Source: Lyngbya aestuarii BL J
Lineage (GTDB): Bacteria; Cyanobacteriota; Cyanobacteriia; Cyanobacteriales; Microcoleaceae
Reading direction: 5' to 3'
Length of the DNA: 64,000 nt
Assembly (NCBI RefSeq): GCF_000478195.2
Contig: NZ_AUZM01000005.1
Coordinates: forward strand, 62,001-126,000
The position numbers were made by a program, and so were the translations under genes. The notes under the pieces were generated by a model. It made no database searches. It was not told where the DNA came from and worked only from the letters and a program-made list of their open reading frames with translations. Positions 58,929 to 64,000 of the stretch are shown piece by piece (position 1 is the first letter of the stretch; the number at the start of each line of letters is the position of its first letter).

Positions 58929-58967
58929 GCTAGACTGTACAGTATGAGTTTTTAGTCTAAACTCCAG
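58925..58967. repeat. Left inverted repeat of the sbt segment
   Basis: It begins TCATGCTAGACTGTACAG and ends AGTCTAAACTCCAG, and is the inverse of 61310-61352 apart from a few mismatches, mostly in a 6-base centre. It contains the ATG of the IS701-like remnant on the minus strand. Confidence 0.9.
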
Positions 58968-59013
58968 CAACGCTGTAAAGCATTAATAGCGGTTTGCCGC
59001 GACCCGTCTGGGA

Positions 59014-60150
59014 TCAGCTGCCCATCAGCACCTGGGCGAGGCCGATGAAGAGCGGTATTCCCAAGGCAAGCGCAACCGGGGTGCCGACGGCTGTGGACGA
59101 GCCGATGTAGGCGGAGGGATTGGCCGACGGGATACCGGCTCGTAAAGTGGGCGGCCCTGAGATGTCTGAACTGGAGGCGGCGATGACGGCCAGGAGCACG
59201 ACGCCGCCTGGGCTGAATCCCGTGGCGTGGTGGGCAATCATGCCGAAACCGAAGGCGATAAACCCATGCAGCAGCGGCCCCACCAGGGCATATAGGGCGT
59301 ACCACTGGCCCACCTTGCGCAGCTCGCCGATCCTTGCCGTGGCCTCCATGCCCATTATCAGCATCAGGATCGAAAGCAGGCCGCGGAAAAGGGGATTGAA
59401 GAAGCTCTCATAGACACTTTCCGGACGGGTTAGGATGCCTAGAGCGAGGCCGAGCAGCAGTGCCGATAGGGCAGATCCCTGAAGGCTTTCCTTCACGATC
59501 GGCCATATTTTGACCCGATCGTTCTGCTTGCGGGGATACCCGCCTGCGGTAATGCGCTGCTGGCTGCGATACTCCTGCCTGGTGGTGGGATATCCGCCTG
59601 CGGCAACTGACTGCTTGCTGAGAGACTCCTGCTTGCCGAAAGGCTCCTGCTGGCTGAGAGACTTTTGCTTGCTGGTATAAATGCTGGCCAAGACGATCGC
59701 AGTCACGAGGGCTGGGATGTCCATGAAGGGATAGAGTGCGGCGGCCCAGGGCTCGAAAAAGATGTCTTCCGTTTCCAGTACCGTTATGCCGGCCGCGAGG
59801 GTAGAGCCACTCACAGCACCGAACAAGCCCGCGGTCGCAATGGCATCCACAGTTTTGACTTTCGGCAGGTTACCCAAAGTGTAGCGCCCGATGAACACGA
59901 TAAGGATCCCCGTTGCCACAGCGAACACCGCAGGCAACAGCATCTCCGCCAGATTGGCGTTGCGGATCGCAATGCCGCCGCTCAGGCCGACTTTTAGGAG
60001 CAGCATGAAGACGATGAACTTATAGATCGCATCTGGAATTTGCAATTGGCTATTGAGGGCGGCAACGACCATACCACCAATCAGAAAGCCGAGTGTCGGG
60101 GACTGCAACTTCGCCAGAAAGAGCGTCAAGAAATCGGACAAAAAATCCAT
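59014..60150 (-). CDS. sbtA: Sodium-dependent bicarbonate transporter SbtA
   Basis: A 378-aa protein with ten hydrophobic helices in two halves. 'SPTLGFLIGGMVVAALNSQLQIPDAIYKF', 'LLLKVGLSGGIAIRN', 'GAVSGSTLAAGI' and 'AASSSDISGPPTLRAGIPSANPSAYIG' are SbtA landmarks; the last has the substrate-site Ser residues. It imports HCO3- with Na+ at high affinity. The central cytoplasmic loop (~165-220) is long and repeats GGYP twice. TAAGGAGG lies before the ATG. GC-rich, inside the IS-bounded segment, and divergent from sbtB. Confidence 0.96.
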   Translation of the reverse strand: MDFLSDFLTLFLAKLQSPTLGFLIGGMVVAALNSQLQIPDAIYKFIVFMLLLKVGLSGGIAIRNANLAEMLLPAVFAVATGILIVFIGRYTLGNLPKVKTVDAIATAGLFGAVSGSTLAAGITVLETEDIFFEPWAAALYPFMDIPALVTAIVLASIYTSKQKSLSQQEPFGKQESLSKQSVAAGGYPTTRQEYRSQQRITAGGYPRKQNDRVKIWPIVKESLQGSALSALLLGLALGILTRPESVYESFFNPLFRGLLSILMLIMGMEATARIGELRKVGQWYALYALVGPLLHGFIAFGFGMIAHHATGFSPGGVVLLAVIAASSSDISGPPTLRAGIPSANPSAYIGSSTAVGTPVALALGIPLFIGLAQVLMGS

Positions 60151-60968
<818 letters not shown>

Positions 60969-61086
60969 TTCAAAACCCCAGCAATTCTCATTTGGGCAAG
61001 AAGCTGTTCAAGCACTGGGAATCTCAGTATTGTAATGATATCTCAGAGATCCAAGAGAGCTAGAGCGGTTGTAAGAACGGGGTTTG

Positions 61087-61293
61087 TTTGACACCATCGT
61101 CGGTTCGTTTCGCCAGCGTTTGTCGTCGCTATCTGACAAACGCACGGGCAAAAATACCCGCTATGGGATCGATGGAGGATGCCGCTTTGAGCGCGTAAGC
61201 GCGTGTTCTTCACCCGAACCCCGTCCTTTCTGGCCGATCAACGCATGGTGGGCGGGCAGTAAGGGGAAGAACAATGCCCACGGCTTATTTTGA
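61087..61293 (+). pseudogene. DDE transposase N-terminal remnant, frameshifted
   Basis: One frame reads 'FDTIVGSFRQRLSSLSDKRTGKNTRYGI'. A second frame continues 'MEDAALSA', a third 'VFFTRTPSFLADQRMVGGQ', and the first resumes 'GKNNAHGLF'. Joined, these fit a common IS transposase N terminus ('...LPD.R.G.N..Y...DA.LSAF.VFF.Q.PSFL..QR......G.NN...LF'). Its GC-rich composition matches sbtA and sbtB. Confidence 0.7.
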
Positions 61294-61309
61294 GTGCATC
61301 AGATTCCAA

Positions 61310-61352
61310 CTGGAGTTTAGACTCAATATTCATACTGTACAGTCTAGTATGA
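61310..61352. repeat. Right inverted repeat of the sbt segment
   Basis: It starts CTGGAGTTTAGAC and ends GTACAGTCTAGTATGA; the inverse complement of 58925-58967 with a few mismatches. The transposase frame that would follow its ATG stops after three codons, so the right IS copy survives only as this end. Confidence 0.9.
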
Positions 61353-61420
61353 CGATTTGAACGCATAAAAATACGATTTAGCTTTTCAGAAAAGCTAAAA
61401 ATAATACTAATATATTGATT

Positions 61421-61603
61421 TAAGTTTTTAATCTAACTCTTTAGATATAAATTTTTGAGAGCTTGAGTCGAAAGCAATAACAGGCATAAATTTACATTTA
61501 TTATTGTTATAATTTGGGGTTTAAAATACAGAAAATGGGGTCTGGGGTGGTATAATTTGTGGTGATTGCTTTAATTTTGGTTGTGGGTTGGGTGGTTATT
61601 CCC
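61421..61603. repeat. Direct repeat copy A (~185 bp)
   Basis: Matches 62472-62655 almost base for base from TAAGTTTTTAATCTAACTC to about GGGTTGGGTGG, with one single-base gap. Its right third is the duplicated dedA tail, which continues to 61657 in copy A only. Confidence 0.9.
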
Positions 61604-61657
61604 ATTTGGTGGGAATCTCGCCTAGCAGATAATCTCTGATTGATTTTAGCTGAAATT
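61565..61657 (+). pseudogene. Duplicated 3' end of dedA
   Basis: Ninety-three bases matching 58217-58309 with about three mismatches, including the final codons and stop of dedA (VIALILVVGWVVIPIWW then ESRLADNL). No dedA body precedes it. Confidence 0.9.
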
Positions 61658-61761
61658 TAACAACAAAAAAACAGGGGTGAGGGAAAAGAAATTTTTTGCA
61701 GCCTGTGGCGTCTTATTCCCCCCACTCCATCATTTGTAATATTTCTGAAAAGTCATTTCTA

Positions 61762-62367
61762 TTACACGCGAACTCGTGGCTTTCTTGCTCCAATTGAAGA
61801 TCCTGCGAGTGCAGCAGCTAAACCAAATAAAGAACCCAGTAAGAATGACCAAGCAGCTTTAGCACTATTAGCGGCTATAGCTTGAAGCTCTTGAGCGGTT
61901 ACATTAGGAGCTTGATTAGGAATATTAGCACCACCGGGTTGTTGAACTTGGTTAATCACTTCTCCGGCGTTAGAAGCCAGGATACCAAAGACTCCAGAGA
62001 CACCTCTCGTCAGAAGCCATGTACTCAGAGCTAACGTAGTCGCCCATAAAATTGCACCATTTAAAAGGGCTGTTTTATTATTCATCGGTCCGCACATTCG
62101 AGCCATCACCCATGCACCGATCAATAAAGAAATTAGTAAACTAATAATTGACCATATTCCGACCCCAGTCCCGATACTGCCGGGATTTGCTCCATTTGAA
62201 CCTACTGTTAGACCGATCGCACTCCCTAAAGCGGTTAAAACCAGTTGAGAAGCGATGGCAATCACAAGACCTGAAAAAATCGGACCCCAACGTACTCGAT
62301 CGTGGTAATCGACTACTGTTTCTGTGGTTCTAGGTTGTATCACCGAATCTTCTGTTCTGTAAGCCAT
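61762..62367 (-). CDS. Conserved membrane protein with 4 helices
   Basis: A 201-aa product. A polar head ends in 'YHDRVRWGPIFSGLVIAIASQLVLTALGSAIGL', a conserved opening of a bacterial membrane family found in cyanobacteria and proteobacteria. Hydrophobic segments follow at 'IWSIISLLISLLIGAWVMARM', 'NGAILWATTLALSTWLL' and 'AAWSFLLGSLFGLAAALAGS'. The function is unknown. It lies between direct repeats A and B. Confidence 0.75.
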   Translation of the reverse strand: MAYRTEDSVIQPRTTETVVDYHDRVRWGPIFSGLVIAIASQLVLTALGSAIGLTVGSNGANPGSIGTGVGIWSIISLLISLLIGAWVMARMCGPMNNKTALLNGAILWATTLALSTWLLTRGVSGVFGILASNAGEVINQVQQPGGANIPNQAPNVTAQELQAIAANSAKAAWSFLLGSLFGLAAALAGSSIGARKPRVRV

Positions 62368-62708
62368 TGTTTTTCCTCGACTTTTTTGTAAAAATTATGA
62401 TGGGTCTTGTTCATTGGTAGAAATTCTATAAGATTGAGTAGATATTTATTATCTATCCTAAGGTGATGAAATAAGCTTTTAATCTAACTCTTTAGATATA
62501 AATTTTTGAGAGCTTGAGTCGAAAGCAATAACAGGCATAAAATTTACATTTATTATTGTTATAATTTGGGGTTTAAAATACAGAAAATGGGGTCTGGGCT
62601 GGTATAATTTGTGGTGATTGCTTTAATTTTAGTTGTCGCTTGGGTGCTGATTTCGATGGATTGAGAATCAAGCCCAGGGGATCAGCTCTAGATGTTCTTA
62701 AATAGATT
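62368..62708. other. Intergenic region holding repeat copy B
   Basis: About 340 bases: the promoter side of the 201-aa membrane protein, then repeat copy B (62472-62655) and ~55 bases to the end of the RloB-like gene. No gene. Confidence 0.55.
62472..62655. repeat. Direct repeat copy B with a diverged dedA tail
   Basis: Second copy of the repeat at 61421. The dedA-like end reads VIALILVVAWVLISMD and stops, and past it identity to dedA fades ('GAATC', 'GGAT' and 'CTCT' islands remain in register to about 62692). Confidence 0.85.
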
Positions 62709-63326
62709 TTATTGAGTAATAAATCGATTTAATTGTTCAACCAATAAATGAACGGTTGTTGAGGGGTTATCTCGCACGGGATGAGGCGAAGGATACTGGG
62801 CGAGTAGCTTTTTAGCATTACGAATGGCATCGGCTTGTCGGTTTTTTAATTCTTCGTAAATCGTCTCACTATTTTTCTGATAGCGATGATCGAGTAACTG
62901 ACTCAACATCCGTTTATATTCACGGCGAGGAATAGCCGTATCATAAAAATTGAAGTGCAACAAATACCAAATTTCAAAGCCTTCGTTGGAGTAGGCAATG
63001 TTAATATTATTTTTTCCAGCCAGTTCAATTGCGCGATTAAACTTTTGGGCGGGAAAGGAATCTCGATCAAATACACACCAAACTTGATCGTAGTTTCCTT
63101 CTTTTTTTAATAAAAGGGCTTTACGAACAATTCCTAATGTATTGTCTCCAATTCCGTAAATATCTAACCATTCTTCGGGTATTGGAAAACTTTTAAAATA
63201 ATTGGGTTCTGTTTTTTCTCCTTCACAGACAATCAAAAATCGTTCAAATTTTAAATCTCTAACTGCTATTTTTCGTTCTAAATAACCTCGTTTTCCGCTG
63301 GGGAAACCTCCTTCTTTATTTTGCAT
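62709..63326 (-). CDS. rloB: RloB-like Toprim-type nuclease
   Basis: A 205-aa protein. 'FLIVCEGEKTEPNYFKSF' (E35) and 'VWCVFDRDSF' (D87, D89) form a Toprim-like acidic site; 'YSNEGFEIWYLLHF' and 'AIPRREYKRML' complete the RloB pattern. RloB works with the ATPase RloA (AbiLi family) in phage exclusion and restriction-associated loci. It starts 20 bases after the RloA stop. A basic leader 'SGKRGYLERKIAVRDLK' precedes the domain. Confidence 0.88.
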   Translation of the reverse strand: MQNKEGGFPSGKRGYLERKIAVRDLKFERFLIVCEGEKTEPNYFKSFPIPEEWLDIYGIGDNTLGIVRKALLLKKEGNYDQVWCVFDRDSFPAQKFNRAIELAGKNNINIAYSNEGFEIWYLLHFNFYDTAIPRREYKRMLSQLLDHRYQKNSETIYEELKNRQADAIRNAKKLLAQYPSPHPVRDNPSTTVHLLVEQLNRFITQ

Positions 63327-63346
63327 CAGGCTTGTTTAAGTTCGAT

Positions 63347-64000
63347 TTACAACGGAATTCCGCCATATTTCCCTAAAAGATAATCTTGATCATAAGAACT
63401 ATCATTTTTGATTTTGAATTCAGCTAAAGCATATAACTCGGTTTTCCCTATTTTATCTTTAATATCTTTGGCAGTAAACCAAATCTGATCGCGTCTAAAG
63501 AGTTTGGGAGTGAGTAAACTGGTATCATAGGCGGTGAAAATCAGTTGTGCATTTTGGGGGTTGGTTTCTCGCTGATGAAATAACTCAATAATTGTTTTAG
63601 TAATCAACGGATGTAAATTGAGATCGAGTGAATCTATCCAGATGACTTGACCTGAGTTTAAAGCTTCAACTAAAATTATAGCGAGTTGGATCAGTTTTTG
63701 AGTTCCAAGGGATTCCTCTTGATATAAATCAAAGGTTTGGGAGGAAGTTTCGGGTGTGATTTGATTATCACTAGAACGAATAATTTTCACAACGGGCTGA
63801 TTGGGGTTTGGGTCTGAAAAAGGTTCAATTTGAATAGCATTAATTCCTAGATTAAATGGTTTTAAAAATTGTATGACTTGATCTTGATACTGAGGATTTT
63901 TCCAGGATTTTATAGTTTTAGCGTTAATTGGGTTTGGAAAAGAATTGGGAATAATTTTGAGATTGTGATGAAACCATTTCCAGATTTCTTGCATAATATC
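63347..64000 (-). CDS. rloA: RloA/AbiLi-type ATPase, C-terminal part (runs off right edge)
   Basis: The frame is open to the last base and upstream of the internal ATG at 63994, so the N terminus with Walker A lies outside. 'EESLGTQKLIQLAIILVEAL' is the signature loop, 'VIWIDSLDLNLHPLITKTIIELF' the Walker B region, 'QLIFTAYDTSLLTPKLFRRDQIWFT' the H-loop region, and 'YLLGKYGGIPL' the end. In the family the latter two are IDELD and FTTHDT; here Glu is Ser and His is Tyr. It would be the ATPase of a defence pair with RloB, perhaps catalytically weak. Confidence 0.85.
   Translation of the reverse strand, partial: DIMQEIWKWFHHNLKIIPNSFPNPINAKTIKSWKNPQYQDQVIQFLKPFNLGINAIQIEPFSDPNPNQPVVKIIRSSDNQITPETSSQTFDLYQEESLGTQKLIQLAIILVEALNSGQVIWIDSLDLNLHPLITKTIIELFHQRETNPQNAQLIFTAYDTSLLTPKLFRRDQIWFTAKDIKDKIGKTELYALAEFKIKNDSSYDQDYLLGKYGGIPL

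Larger units (their letters stand above)
60969..61761. other. Region with transposase debris, right inverted repeat and repeat copy A
   Basis: About 790 bases with no intact gene. In order: sbtB trailer, broken transposase (61087-61293), right inverted repeat (61310-61352), the hairpin TTTAGCTTTT/AAAAGCTAAA at about 61378-61399, and repeat copy A with the duplicated dedA tail (61421-61657). Confidence 0.65.

Noticed and set aside
61084-61293. Continuous 69-codon frame after sbtB taken as a gene
   Set aside because: Its middle only makes sense in other frames; it is a frameshifted transposase start.

Overview
This window comes from a cyanobacterium. It encodes RpaA, the SbtA/SbtB bicarbonate system, a Tic20-family protein, a TxlA/HCF164-like thioredoxin and a two-partner-secretion exoprotein of cyanobacterial type. 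The palindrome GCGATCGC (HIP1) recurs about twenty times across the ordinary chromosome. Gene content and the loose, AT-leaning spacing fit a filamentous non-heterocystous form (Oscillatoria/Lyngbya/Planktothrix-like), but that placement is inference. I found no rRNA, tRNA or CRISPR array.

Layout. 1-1.7 kb: tail of a sulfotransferase and a family-4 glycosyltransferase. 1.9-9.9 kb: a small secreted protein, then an AT-rich two-gene operon (a 1320-aa DinG-like helicase fused to a PD-(D/E)XK nuclease, and a 792-aa partner of unknown fold), with a transposase-like scrap and an XRE regulator upstream. This looks like an anti-invader system and is the best candidate for something undescribed. 10-19 kb: housekeeping and redox genes (cNMP-fold protein, thioredoxin-TPR, msrA, TxlA-like), the response regulator rpaA, an orphan ArsR, an ATPase-less MshEN protein and an L,D-transpeptidase. 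19.6-24.5 kb: a giant secreted adhesin gene broken by one in-frame stop, then a DUF4351 remnant. 24.6-34.8 kb: trpD, a FetB-like permease, an aminotransferase, a UbiB-type kinase, a PLP dehydratase and a DUF411 protein. 36-45.5 kb: a sensor kinase and a polysaccharide block (glycosyltransferase, priming sugar transferase, gmd, fcl), then folate-cyclo-ligase and an ABC permease. 45.5-58.3 kb: PgpH-like HD hydrolase, aroQ with a tiny upstream gene, cinA, a MraY/WecA-type transferase, glyA, tic20, rpsF, a coiled-coil protein, an anti-sigma antagonist and dedA.

58.3-64 kb is a patchwork of acquired DNA. A GC-rich segment with divergent sbtA and sbtB and a broken transposase is enclosed by 43-bp inverted repeats. 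The left repeat carries the 5' end of a degraded IS701-like transposase gene. The segment therefore looks like a composite-transposon remnant that brought in a high-affinity bicarbonate transporter. Outside it, the 3' end of dedA reappears twice, the second time diverged, as part of ~185-bp direct repeats that flank a membrane-protein gene. The window ends in a RloA/RloB-type defence pair whose ATPase has lost the usual Walker B glutamate and H-loop histidine.

Functional links. sbtA/sbtB form one carbon-uptake module. The glycosyltransferase, sugar transferase, gmd and fcl would supply and use GDP-fucose for an exopolysaccharide. The helicase/partner operon and RloAB are two separate defence loci, each next to mobile-element debris.
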